From the NCBI GenBank assembly GCA_905234455.1, contig CAJOIH010000004.1, forward strand, positions 43,490 through 107,489: DNA of 64,000 nt. The letters are read 5' to 3'. The first letter of the stretch is position 1. Each line of letters starts with the position of its first letter. The position numbers were made by a program, and so were the translations under genes. The stretch is from an uncultured Bacteroidales bacterium (GTDB lineage Bacteria; Bacteroidota; Bacteroidia; Bacteroidales; F082). Of the stretch, positions 1-8,046 are shown piece after piece. The notes below the pieces were generated by a model, which saw only the letters and a program-made list of their open reading frames with translations, ran no database searches and was not told the origin of the DNA.

Positions 1-917
1 AAGGTCGAACCGGGCTCGATACCCACGCCCAGTGCGAAGTTGTAGCCTTCGAAGCACTGGTTGGTCTCCTTGTTGCGCTGCAGGTTGGTGATGGCCTTCA
101 CCTCGCCGGTGGCCACTTCCATGACGATGGCGCAGCCTTGTTCGGCGACGTTGTTGACGACGGCGTTGCGCAAGGCGCGTTCAGCGATATCCTGGATGCC
201 GATGTCGATGGTGGTCACAATATCGTTGCCGTTGATGGCGTCGATGTTGTTTTCGTCCTCGATGGGAATCCATGTGCCATGGTGGAGGTGACGTTGCTTG
301 TGGCGGCCGTTGCTGCCACGCAAGATGGTGTCGCACGAACTCTCCAGTCCAACGAGTTTGTCGTCGTTGACATAGCCGATGGTACGTTCGGCGAGGGTGC
401 CGTAAGGATGGTTGCGCTTGAATTTGGGCTGTGACTTGGTGAGACCGCCTTTGAGGTTGCCTTTCTTGAGGATGGCAAAGGTCTCCATCTCACGGTATTG
501 TCCCAAGTTGACGTTGAGGTCGACGAGGAAGTATTTCTTGCCGTTGGTCTTGGCCTCGACGAGACCTTTCTTCCAAGCGGCAGCGCTTTTGCGTGGGAAT
601 AAGGTTGCCAGTTGCTGGCTGAGTTGGTCGATGCCGGCGTAGAAGGCGGTGTCGTCGATGACCGAGGGGTCGATGCCGACCTCGAAGATGGGCACGTCGG
701 TGGCCAACACACTGCCATCGCAGGCGAGGATGTCGCCTCGCGAGGCCCAGATCGTGTCGAAACGGGTCTCCACCTGCTCGGCGAGTGAACGCAGCTCGTC
801 GCCATCCTTGGTCTGCACCAGCAAGGCCTTGACGATGATGAGGACACCCACCGCCAGCACTGCGATGTAAACCAGGAAGGTCCTGATCAGGCAGCTCGTT
901 TTCGGATCACGTTTCAT
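1..917 (-). CDS. ftsI: Penicillin-binding protein 2/FtsI (division transpeptidase), C-terminus outside window
   Basis: Peptidoglycan D,D-transpeptidase of the divisome, anchored in the inner membrane. The frame opens with ATG at 915-917, overlapping the stop of the FtsL-like gene, and runs off the window edge after 305 codons. Visible: a short basic cytoplasmic tail, one membrane segment at about residues 11-30, then the PBP dimerisation domain starting with the typical RGDILA block at residues 60-65. The final codons read EPGST, the position of the catalytic serine of the SxxK motif, so the transpeptidase domain proper lies beyond base 1. Order mraZ-rsmH-ftsL-ftsI is the standard dcw start. 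Partial because of the window, not because of damage. Confidence 0.9.
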   Translation of the reverse strand, partial: MKRDPKTSCLIRTFLVYIAVLAVGVLIIVKALLVQTKDGDELRSLAEQVETRFDTIWASRGDILACDGSVLATDVPIFEVGIDPSVIDDTAFYAGIDQLSQQLATLFPRKSAAAWKKGLVEAKTNGKKYFLVDLNVNLGQYREMETFAILKKGNLKGGLTKSQPKFKRNHPYGTLAERTIGYVNDDKLVGLESSCDTILRGSNGRHKQRHLHHGTWIPIEDENNIDAINGNDIVTTIDIGIQDIAERALRNAVVNNVAEQGCAIVMEVATGEVKAITNLQRNKETNQCFEGYNFALGVGIEPGST

Positions 918-1243
918 TTCACTGTTCTGGTTTCAAGAGATTCTTTCAGACCTTGGTCCTTGAGTTTCTCGATCATTATCTTTTGGGTCGACTCCTTGGT
1001 GAAGGCCGACTTGGCGTAGGTGTATTCCACGCGCAGGTCGCGGAGTCGGTTGGTGTTGTTCTTGATGGCGCGGCTGGTGCTCTCGGCGAGGTAGGCATTG
1101 GTGATGAGGAGCATCAGCAACACGGTGACATACACGAGGAAAGGGAAGATCTTGGAGAAGTCCTCGCGAGTGAGGAAGCTGCCTCCCAGGATATTCATGA
1201 AAAGTCCCCCTTTCGATTTCTTTTCGTTACGCTCTCTCTTCAT
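914..1243 (-). CDS. FtsL-like division protein
   Basis: Small 109-residue single-pass membrane protein between rsmH and ftsI, the place of FtsL. It has a charged cytoplasmic start of about 30 residues, one membrane helix at about 33-52, and a periplasmic helical stretch rich in K, E and R that could form a coiled coil. FtsL proteins are poorly conserved in sequence, so the call rests on position, size and topology. In the family FtsL pairs with a second bitopic protein and activates FtsW/FtsI. The stop overlaps the ftsI start (ATGA), suggesting translational coupling. Confidence 0.75.
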   Translation of the reverse strand: MKRERNEKKSKGGLFMNILGGSFLTREDFSKIFPFLVYVTVLLMLLITNAYLAESTSRAIKNNTNRLRDLRVEYTYAKSAFTKESTQKIMIEKLKDQGLKESLETRTVK

Positions 1244-1244
1244 G

Positions 1245-2138
1245 TCATCTCCTTTCCGCTATCCTGAGTTTGGCGCTCCGCGCCCTGCTGTTTTGGGCGA
1301 TCTCCTCCTCGGAGGGCACGATGGGCTTCCTGTTGATAATTATATAAGGTGTGATGAGGTTGCCGAAGAAGTCCTTCTCCTCTTTTCCCTCAGCATTGCC
1401 GGTACGGGTGAAGTTCTTCACCAGACGATCTTCGAGCGAGTGGTAGGAGAGGACCACGAGGCGACCTCCGGGCTTGAGCACGTCAGCACATTGTGACAAG
1501 AAGGCGGTGAGGGCTTCCATCTCATGGTTGACCTCGATACGTAAGGCCTGGAAGATCTGGGCCAGCACCTTGTTCTCGCGGCCCCGTGGGAGTCTTCCCT
1601 GAACGGCTTCTTTGAGTTGGCTGGTGGTCTCGATGGGTGCGGCGTCGCGGGCCATCACGATGTCAGTGGCGATCTGGCGGGCGTTGGGCAGCTCGCCATA
1701 GAGACTCAGCACGCGGCAAAGGGCATCGAGTTCGTAGGTGTTGACGACATTGGCGGCGTCGATGGGGTTGGACTGACTCATGCGCATGTCGAGCCTCCCG
1801 TCGAAACGGGTGGAGAAGCCTTTTCCTGGAGTGTCGAACTGGTGCGACGAAACTCCGAGGTCGGCGATGACACCGTCGAGCTGGCCGTTGTGGTACAACT
1901 GGATGAAGTTCTTGAAATAGCTGAAGTTCTGTGGGATGAAGGTGAACCGTGCATCGTCGATGACGTTGGCCGCCGCATCCTCATCCTGGTCGAATGCATA
2001 GAGATGACCGGTGCCCAGCCGCTCCATGATGGCACGCGAATGACCCCCGCCACCAAAGGTGACGTCAGCATACACGCCATCAGGATGAATATTCAACCCT
2101 TCCAGACATTCCTTCAAAAGCACCGGTTGATGATACAT
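1245..2138 (-). CDS. rsmH: 16S rRNA (cytosine1402-N4)-methyltransferase RsmH
   Basis: S-adenosylmethionine-dependent methyltransferase that modifies C1402 of 16S rRNA in the ribosome P site. The 297-residue length is normal. It opens with YHQPVLLKECLEGL and the SAM-binding block DVTFGGGGHSRAI (about residues 25-37), and later shows GVIADLGVSSHQFD, GFSTRFDGRLDMRM and VLSYHSLEDRLVKNF, all RsmH hallmarks. It follows mraZ by six bases and ends one base before the FtsL-like start, so it is part of the dcw operon. Confidence 0.97.
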   Translation of the reverse strand: MYHQPVLLKECLEGLNIHPDGVYADVTFGGGGHSRAIMERLGTGHLYAFDQDEDAAANVIDDARFTFIPQNFSYFKNFIQLYHNGQLDGVIADLGVSSHQFDTPGKGFSTRFDGRLDMRMSQSNPIDAANVVNTYELDALCRVLSLYGELPNARQIATDIVMARDAAPIETTSQLKEAVQGRLPRGRENKVLAQIFQALRIEVNHEMEALTAFLSQCADVLKPGGRLVVLSYHSLEDRLVKNFTRTGNAEGKEEKDFFGNLITPYIIINRKPIVPSEEEIAQNSRARSAKLRIAERR

Positions 2139-2144
2139 GACAGT

Positions 2145-2609
2145 TTAAATTCCGAATTGCAATCCTGAGAACAACTCTTCCACACCAGTGGCCAGCTCCT
2201 CGGTGGTGATGGCGCTGACGCGCTCGTCGTACTTGGCCTTATCCCAGATTTCCATGTTGGTGAACATCGAGTCGATGACCACTTCTTTGCTCATGCCGCT
2301 ACGTTCCAACAGTTCCTTGGGAATCTGTAGACGGCCGTTGGCGTCGAGTTTCACACGCTTCACCCCGTCGAGGTACTTGCGCATGATGTCGAGCTTGCGG
2401 CGATCGAAGGTGTTGACCTGCATCAGGACCTCGCGGCGACGGTTCCAGTCACCGATGGTATACAGCTCCAGGTAGGTGCCGTGTAGTCCGGGACGCAAGA
2501 TGAAGTCCTCCTCGGTCTGGCCGCCCAGCTGCTCCCTGAAGTCAGCAGGCAGCATCAAACGCCCTTTCGCATCGAGCTTGCAGTTGAATGTTCCGGTAGG
2601 GTTGCTCAT
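2145..2609 (-). CDS. mraZ: Transcriptional regulator MraZ
   Basis: DNA-binding regulator at the head of the dcw cluster; 154 residues with two SpoVT/AbrB-like halves. The first half has LDAKGRLMLPADFRE (about 12-26), the second VKLDANGRLQIPKELLE (about 86-102), the duplicated DxxGR(L) loop typical of MraZ. MraZ assembles into rings that bind repeated boxes upstream of its own gene; matching boxes are visible here at 2646-2670. Initiation at the ATG 2607-2609 sits 19 bases from a perfect -7 element. Confidence 0.96.
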   Translation of the reverse strand: MSNPTGTFNCKLDAKGRLMLPADFREQLGGQTEEDFILRPGLHGTYLELYTIGDWNRRREVLMQVNTFDRRKLDIMRKYLDGVKRVKLDANGRLQIPKELLERSGMSKEVVIDSMFTNMEIWDKAKYDERVSAITTEELATGVEELFSGLQFGI

Positions 2610-2628
2610 ATCTTTCTATATTTCGAAG

Positions 2629-2636
2629 CAAAATTA
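2629..2636 (-). promoter_or_regulatory. -7 promoter element of the mraZ-rsmH-ftsL-ftsI operon
   Basis: Minus-strand TAATTTTG, a perfect match to the Bacteroidota -7 consensus TAnnTTTG, 19 bases upstream of the mraZ ATG. No clear -33 TTTG; that region is occupied by the MraZ boxes. Confidence 0.75.
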
Positions 2637-2645
2637 TGCATTTTT

Positions 2646-2670
2646 TACCATTCTTTCCCATTTTTTCCCA
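2646..2670 (-). promoter_or_regulatory. MraZ operator: three direct TGGNA boxes at 10-bp spacing
   Basis: On the minus strand, 5' to 3', the boxes are TGGGA (2666-2670), TGGGA (2656-2660) and TGGTA (2646-2650), each separated by five bases. This is the arrangement known for MraZ operators in enterobacteria (TGGGN-N5 repeats). They lie directly upstream of the -7 element at 2629-2636, where binding would cover the -33 region, so autorepression is the simplest reading. Confidence 0.8.
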
Positions 2671-2816
2671 CTTTTTTAAGCCAAAAAGGTGATTAGTTTT
2701 CAACAATTTTATCAACAGGGTTGTTGATGTATGTTAATTTATTGAAAATCAATAAGATAGTTATCAACAATAAAAATAAAGCAGTTGAAAAGAGCCAATC
2801 TTTGGGATTTTGTTTA

Positions 2817-2824
2817 TAAATTTG
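2817..2824 (+). promoter_or_regulatory. -7 promoter element of the acyltransferase operon
   Basis: TAAATTTG, matching TAnnTTTG, 29 bases before the ATG at 2854. A TTTG lies at 2801-2804 but the spacing is too short for a standard -33 element. Confidence 0.55.
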
Positions 2825-2853
2825 TCATTTATTACGCAGAAAATTAAAGGCAA

Positions 2854-3720
2854 ATGGAGGACAAATACGGCAATCTGATCGACCTGAACAAGATCCTGGC
2901 AGCCAAGGCACCGAAGCTGTTGAAGCATCCATGGTTGGTGCGCCGCATCCAAAAGTTGCTGCACGTGGACGATATCAACTACATCCTGAGTACCTACGGG
3001 CATCTTCACGGGGTGGAGTTCGTGCAGGCGGTCGTCAAGGACTTCAACCTGAACATCGTGGTGCAGGGCGAGGAAAACCTGAAGGCAGTGGAACGTCCCC
3101 TGGTGGCTTCAAACCATCCCTTGGGCGGTCTCGATGGCATCGCCCTCATCGGCACCGTGGGTGAGTACTTCAATGAACCCCTTACCCCAGTCAACGACTT
3201 CCTGATGTTCATCAAGAATCTCCAGCCTATCTTCATCCCAGTGAACAAGGCAGGCAAAGGCGTGGCCAACAAAGAGGAGAACCTCCGTCTGTTCAACGAG
3301 ACCTTCGCGGGCGACCATGCCATCTGCTATTTCCCCTTTGGACTGTGCTCCCGCAAGACCAAAGGAGGGAAGATCATGGATCTCGAATGGAAGAAGACCT
3401 TCGTCGCCAAAGCCAAGGAATACCATCGCGATATCGTGCCTACCCATATCGACGGTCATAACAGCCGCTTCTTCTACAACTTGGCACGGCTGCGCAAATG
3501 GCTCAAAATCAAAGTGAACATCGAGATGGCCTTCCTTCCTGCCGAGTTCTTCAAGCAACGCAATAAGAGCCTCACCATCACCTTCGGGAAACCCATCCCT
3601 TGGCAGACGTTCGACAGCCGTTTCACCGACGCCCAATGGGCCGAGAAACTTCGGTGCTATTCCTACAACCTGCTTTCCGACGAACCCTTCGACCCTGAAA
3701 AGAATTATCAAATTCCGTGA
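2854..3720 (+). CDS. PlsC-like glycerolipid/amino-lipid O-acyltransferase (GlsA candidate)
   Basis: Acyltransferase of the lysophospholipid acyltransferase superfamily, 288 residues. The block ASNHPLGGLDGIAL (about residues 88-102) carries the NHxxxxD acceptor motif in the variant form NHPLGGLD; FIPVNKAG and the block YFPFGLCSRKTKG follow as the usual motifs III/IV. The gene is followed after one base by a GNAT-family N-acyltransferase. In Bacteroides thetaiotaomicron an N-acyltransferase (GlsB) and an O-acyltransferase (GlsA) encoded together make glycine lipids, which is the best reading of this pair. The alternative is an ornithine-lipid type or general PlsC role; the substrate cannot be read from sequence. 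Confidence 0.8.
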   Translation: MEDKYGNLIDLNKILAAKAPKLLKHPWLVRRIQKLLHVDDINYILSTYGHLHGVEFVQAVVKDFNLNIVVQGEENLKAVERPLVASNHPLGGLDGIALIGTVGEYFNEPLTPVNDFLMFIKNLQPIFIPVNKAGKGVANKEENLRLFNETFAGDHAICYFPFGLCSRKTKGGKIMDLEWKKTFVAKAKEYHRDIVPTHIDGHNSRFFYNLARLRKWLKIKVNIEMAFLPAEFFKQRNKSLTITFGKPIPWQTFDSRFTDAQWAEKLRCYSYNLLSDEPFDPEKNYQIP

Positions 3721-3721
3721 T

Positions 3722-4678
3722 ATGAAACATATCATCGATCCCATACCGGTAAAACAGATCCTCGAGGAACTCACCCTCGAGCGGTTCATCCGTGTGACCA
3801 ACAACGGAAAGAACGAGATCTACGTCGTCAACGCCTTCAACGCCCCCAACGTCATGCGCGAAATCGGCCGTTTGAGGGAGATCAGCTTCCGCGACTCAGG
3901 TGGCGGCACCGGACTCGACTGCGACATCGATGCCTTCGACGTCAACCCCGACAACTACTTCGAGCAGCTCATCGTGTGGAACCCATTCGACCAAGCTATC
4001 GTAGGCGGCTACCGCTACATGCTGTGCGACAAACTGAAACCCATCGGCGATGGCCGTGTCGACACCCCCACGGGCGAACTCTTCCGGTATTCTGACCAGT
4101 TCATCAACGAATACCTTCCCTATACCATCGAGCTGGGACGCTCTTTCGTGCAGCCCGATTACCAACCCTCCAAGTCGTTTTCCAAAGGCATCTACTCGCT
4201 CGACAACCTATGGGATGGCCTGGGCTACCTGTGCAAGACCCTGCCCAATGCCAAATACTTCTTTGGCAAAGTCACCATGTATCCCCAACTGGAACGTGCC
4301 TCTCGCGACATGATCCTTTATTTCATGAAGACCAACTTCCCCGATCCCGACGGACTTCTGGAGCCCTGGCCCGAGTTGGAGTTGCCCATCCTGACGGATG
4401 AAGCACAGCTGAAAGCCCTCTTCAACGGCAAGGACTACAACGAGAACTACCGCATCCTGGTAAAGAATGTCCGCGAACACGGCGCAGCTGTGCCTCCGCT
4501 GGTCAACGCCTATATGAGCCTCTCCAGCACCATGCGCTCGTTTGGCACCGCCGTCAACCCGCCCTTCGGCCACGTGGAGGAGACCGGTATCCTGGTTACC
4601 ATCAGCGACATCTTCCCCGAAAAATTCGAACGTCACACCAATTTCAACCCTAACGAGAAACCCCTTCACCTGAGCTGA
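3722..4678 (+). CDS. GNAT-family N-acyltransferase, OlsB/GlsB-like
   Basis: 318-residue protein of the OlsB-type GNAT group (often annotated hemolysin-like), which transfers an acyl group from acyl-ACP to the amino group of an amino acid. Visible family blocks are [20 protein letters not shown] (about residues 41-60), [20 protein letters not shown] and [16 protein letters not shown]. It is 40-50 residues longer than stand-alone OlsB. It starts one base after the PlsC-like gene and is followed by engB two bases later, so the three are co-transcribed. With its neighbour it probably makes glycine or related amino-acid lipids; the amino acid is inferred only from the known Bacteroides pathway. 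Confidence 0.8.
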   Translation: MKHIIDPIPVKQILEELTLERFIRVTNNGKNEIYVVNAFNAPNVMREIGRLREISFRDSGGGTGLDCDIDAFDVNPDNYFEQLIVWNPFDQAIVGGYRYMLCDKLKPIGDGRVDTPTGELFRYSDQFINEYLPYTIELGRSFVQPDYQPSKSFSKGIYSLDNLWDGLGYLCKTLPNAKYFFGKVTMYPQLERASRDMILYFMKTNFPDPDGLLEPWPELELPILTDEAQLKALFNGKDYNENYRILVKNVREHGAAVPPLVNAYMSLSSTMRSFGTAVNPPFGHVEETGILVTISDIFPEKFERHTNFNPNEKPLHLS

Positions 4679-4680
4679 CT

Positions 4681-5304
4681 ATGATCATCAAAGACGCACA
4701 CTTCATCTCCAGCAACACCAAGATCGACAAGCTGCCCAAGGACAACATCCCGGAGTATGCCTTCATCGGCCGTTCCAACGTGGGCAAGTCGTCGTTGATC
4801 AATGCCCTGGTGCAACGGCGGGGACTGGCCAAGACCTCGGCCACACCGGGAAAAACCATCGCCATCAACCACTTTATCGTCAACGACAGCTGGTATCTCG
4901 TCGACCTGCCAGGCTATGGCTACGCCCAGCGTTCCAAGAAAGCCCGCGAGGAATGGCGTGTGATGCTGGCCAACTACATCCGTCGCCGCCGCAACCTCAT
5001 CTGCACCTTCGTGCTCGTCGACTCACGCATCGAACCGCAAAATAGCGACGTCGGCTTCATGGAATGGCTCGGCGAGAACCAAGTCCCATTCTGCATTGTG
5101 TTTACCAAAGCGGATAAATTGAGTAAAGCGGAATTGGATAAAAATGTTGATGCCTATAAAACGCGTCTTCTGCAAGATTGGGAAGAGCTTCCACAGATCT
5201 TCATCACCTCATCAGAGACGAAATTGGGTAGAGAAGAAATACTTGATTATATTGAACAGCAAAATATAGAATTGGAAAAATACTTAAAAACCTCTGGTCT
5301 ATAA
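4681..5304 (+). CDS. engB: Ribosome biogenesis GTPase EngB (YihA/YsxC)
   Basis: Small TRAFAC GTPase needed for large ribosomal subunit assembly; 207 residues, normal length. G1 is [12 protein letters not shown] (about residues 30-41), the G2 region TSATPGKT, G3 DLPGYGYA (about 75-82), G4 TKADK (about 141-145), and the G5-like ITSSETKLG near 180. Codon use changes inside the gene: from about base 5095 to the stop the third positions become A/T-rich, unlike the first two thirds. Confidence 0.95.
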   Translation: MIIKDAHFISSNTKIDKLPKDNIPEYAFIGRSNVGKSSLINALVQRRGLAKTSATPGKTIAINHFIVNDSWYLVDLPGYGYAQRSKKAREEWRVMLANYIRRRRNLICTFVLVDSRIEPQNSDVGFMEWLGENQVPFCIVFTKADKLSKAELDKNVDAYKTRLLQDWEELPQIFITSSETKLGREEILDYIEQQNIELEKYLKTSGL

Positions 5305-5334
5305 ACAAATCAACAACTCAAAAAATCAACAATC

Positions 5335-5580
5335 ATGGGTGGAATCATAGTATCTTTAGTTATCGGAGCCTTGGCCGGATGGCTGGCTGGTAAAATCATG
5401 AAAAAAGGCATGGGCCTGTTAGTGTGCATCATCGTCGGTGTGGTCGGCGGTTTCCTGGGTAGCTGGGTGTTCGGCCTTCTCGGCCTGAGCGGCAGTGGCT
5501 CGTTCTGGGGCCAACTCCTCGTCGGCACCCTCGGCTCAGTGCTGTTGCTGTTTATCCTTTCGCTTTTCCGGAAAAAATAA
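5335..5580 (+). CDS. GlsB/YeaQ/YmgE-family small membrane protein
   Basis: 81-residue hydrophobic protein with three membrane segments (about 3-19, 27-48, 57-77) and many glycines (GALAGWLAGKIMKKG; GVVGGFLGSWVFGLLG), typical of the transglycosylase-associated/YeaQ family. Members are stress-induced inner-membrane proteins of unknown biochemical role; despite the family name it is not related to the lipid enzyme GlsB. It lies 30 bases after engB behind an A/C-rich leader and ends before the convergent mutS2. Confidence 0.85.
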   Translation: MGGIIVSLVIGALAGWLAGKIMKKGMGLLVCIIVGVVGGFLGSWVFGLLGLSGSGSFWGQLLVGTLGSVLLLFILSLFRKK

Positions 5581-5591
5581 ACAGGACAGAG

Positions 5592-7985
5592 TTATTTTAA
5601 TGTAATCCTGGTGATTCCCGCGCCTCCTGTTTCGAGTGACGCGTCGGCGAAACCTGCCACATCGTGATCGCGACTCAAATACTCGCGAATCACCTTGCGT
5701 AGGATGCCATTGCCTTTGCCGTGAAGGATACTTACCTCCTTGATGCTCAAAAGCTTTGCCTCGTCCAAATACTTGGCCAGGCAGTCCAATGCCTCTTCTG
5801 CCCGTTTTCCCCTTACATCCAAGGTCAAGTCGAAATGTTCGGCCTTTTCGCTGAGGTCGTCAGCCAACCCCGACTGCCATTTGCGGATGGCTTTCCTGCC
5901 CTCGGCCCGACTCACCTTGCGAAGCTTGTCAGGAGTGGTGCGTAGTTTTACGGTATCGAACAGGATGGTGGCGTCGGTGTCGCTGATGGTCACAATTTCG
6001 CCCACGATCTCCATCTCGTCGATGCATACAGTGTCGCCTACCTTTAAATCGCCTGTGGCTTCGGGCTTGGACTGCTTGGGCTCGGAGGCTTTCTTGCCAG
6101 CAGCGGCAATCTCCTCCTTGGTCTTCTTCAGCTCCTGCCGGATCTCCTTGGTGCGTTCCTTTTCGGCTTGCGCCTCCTTGATCTCGCGGATGGTGCGCTC
6201 GATGCTGCTGTTGGCCTTGTCGATGAGTTCCTGAGCCTCGTTGGCGGCATCGCGCATCAGTTGTTTCTTTTTGCCCTCCAGCTCGCTGAGCAGCTTCTTG
6301 TATTTCTCCACCACCTCCGATAGCAAAGTGTCGGCCACCTGTAGCTCACGTTCCTTTTTGCGGATGGCTTTCTTGTCGACTTCGAGTTGCTGCAACTGCT
6401 GCTCAAACCTCAGATGCTGTTCGCCGGTGATGTGTGAAGCCTCGTCGAGGATGTCCTTAGGGAACCCTATCTTTCGCGCGATCTCGAAAGCAAACGAACT
6501 GCCAGGCTTTCCAGTGATCATGATGTACATGGGCTGCATGAACTTGGTATCGAACAACATGGCACCATTGACGATTCCCTCGTGATGGTCGGCCAGCAAC
6601 TTCAGGTTGGCGTAGTGGGTGGTGACGATGCCGAAAACCTTTTTCTTGTTGAGTTCCAAAAGGATGGCTTCGGCGATGGCACCGCCCAACTGGGGCTCGG
6701 TACCCGTACCGAACTCGTCGATGAGGAACAACGAATGCCCGTCAGCGTTCTCGAGCAGCACCTTCATGTTGCGCAGGTGAGAACTGTAGGTGGAGAGGTC
6801 GTCGAGGATGCTCTGCTCGTCGCCGATGTCGATAAATAGGCTGTCGAACAGCCCACATTCCGAGTCGACATGCATGGGCACGCAAAGGCCGCATTGCAGC
6901 ATGTATTGGATAAGGCCTGTGGTCTTCAGGCATACGGATTTGCCACCGGCATTGGGACCTGAGATGACTAGGATGCGGTTCTCAAGGTCGAGGTTAAGGT
7001 CGAGGGGCACGATGCTTTTGCCTTCCGTTTTCAACCGCTGTTCCAATACGGGATGCTTGGCTTGGATCCAGTGGAAGAAAGGCTCGTCTTTGATGACTGG
7101 CTTGATGCCGCTGATGCTCTGGCTGTAAAGGGCCTTGGCGCGGATGAAGTCGAGCTGGCCGAGCAGACCCCACGCCTTCAGGAGTTCGGGGAGGGAAGGC
7201 CTGATATGGTCGGTGAAGTGCATCAGGATCCGCTGCACCTCGCGGCGTTCGGCATATTCGAGTTCCTTGATTTCGTTAGAGGTTTCCACGATTTCGGCAG
7301 GCTCGATGTAAACGGTCTGTCCCGTGGCCGACTCGTCGTGGACGAAGCCTTTGATGGCGCGTTTGTCGCCGGCATGGACGGGGATCACCATGCGTCCGTC
7401 GCGGATGGTGAGCTCGGCCTTCGGGTCGACCCATCCCGAGGTCTTGGCGTCGCTCATGATCTGCCGGATACGACGCTCAATGCCGCCTGTCTTGCGGTGG
7501 ATGTCACGACGGATCTCCGCCAGCTCGGGTGAGGCATTGTCGGGCATCTCGCCTTTATCGTCGACGAGGCGGTTGGCTTCGCTGAACACAACGGGATCTA
7601 CCGTGATGCCATCGGTGAGGGCGCATAGCTCGGGATAGTGCTCACGAGCCTCACTTTGACCGAACTTCAGGATGTAGCTCAAGGCATTCAAAGAGGGCTT
7701 CATGGCGAAGAGATCCTCCAAACTGATGCTGGTACCAGGGATCCTGATGTGTTGGAACGCTTCGCGCAGGTCGTGGTAGTCCCTCACCGGGAAAGGCACG
7801 CCATTCTGCAGCAGCTGCATGAACTCCACGGTTTGGTCGAGGCTCCGCTCGATGGCTTCACGGTCAGTGCGGAAGTCCATCCGCTCGGCACGTTCCAACC
7901 CCATGGCGCTGATGCAGTGCCCTTTGACGGCTTCCCTTACATGGCTGAAGCCGATTTTCTGTTCGAAGCGTTCCGGGTAAATCAC
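5592..7985 (-). CDS. mutS2: Endonuclease MutS2
   Basis: MutS-family ATPase with a C-terminal Smr nuclease domain, linked to recombination control or rescue of collided ribosomes. I place the start at GTG 7983-7985 (protein begins VIYPERFEQKIGFS), giving 797 residues; the open frame extends upstream but only as antisense of cutC and across the promoter. Visible: core domain, Walker A ISGPNAGGKS, Walker B LFLIDEFGTGTEP, the ST(Y)-rich loop LDDLSTYSSHL, a long charged coiled coil, and the Smr domain starting LDVRGKRAEEAL with HGKGNGILR. The family is usually 780-830 residues. Confidence 0.94.
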   Translation of the reverse strand: MIYPERFEQKIGFSHVREAVKGHCISAMGLERAERMDFRTDREAIERSLDQTVEFMQLLQNGVPFPVRDYHDLREAFQHIRIPGTSISLEDLFAMKPSLNALSYILKFGQSEAREHYPELCALTDGITVDPVVFSEANRLVDDKGEMPDNASPELAEIRRDIHRKTGGIERRIRQIMSDAKTSGWVDPKAELTIRDGRMVIPVHAGDKRAIKGFVHDESATGQTVYIEPAEIVETSNEIKELEYAERREVQRILMHFTDHIRPSLPELLKAWGLLGQLDFIRAKALYSQSISGIKPVIKDEPFFHWIQAKHPVLEQRLKTEGKSIVPLDLNLDLENRILVISGPNAGGKSVCLKTTGLIQYMLQCGLCVPMHVDSECGLFDSLFIDIGDEQSILDDLSTYSSHLRNMKVLLENADGHSLFLIDEFGTGTEPQLGGAIAEAILLELNKKKVFGIVTTHYANLKLLADHHEGIVNGAMLFDTKFMQPMYIMITGKPGSSFAFEIARKIGFPKDILDEASHITGEQHLRFEQQLQQLEVDKKAIRKKERELQVADTLLSEVVEKYKKLLSELEGKKKQLMRDAANEAQELIDKANSSIERTIREIKEAQAEKERTKEIRQELKKTKEEIAAAGKKASEPKQSKPEATGDLKVGDTVCIDEMEIVGEIVTISDTDATILFDTVKLRTTPDKLRKVSRAEGRKAIRKWQSGLADDLSEKAEHFDLTLDVRGKRAEEALDCLAKYLDEAKLLSIKEVSILHGKGNGILRKVIREYLSRDHDVAGFADASLETGGAGITRITLK

Positions 7986-8004
7986 GTTGGTTGATTTTGG
8001 ACTG

Positions 8005-8012
8005 CAAAGATA
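8005..8012 (-). promoter_or_regulatory. -7 promoter element of mutS2
   Basis: Minus-strand TATCTTTG, a perfect TAnnTTTG, 19 bases from the proposed GTG start. It lies back to back with the cutC element at 8022-8029, so the two promoters share DNA. Confidence 0.75.
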
Positions 8013-8021
8013 ATAATTTAG

Positions 8022-8029
8022 TATATTTG
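8022..8029 (+). promoter_or_regulatory. -7 promoter element of cutC
   Basis: TATATTTG, a perfect match, 17 bases before the cutC ATG at 8047. It diverges from the mutS2 promoter with only nine bases between the two elements. Confidence 0.75.
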
Positions 8030-8046
8030 CAAAAAATCTTATTGTC

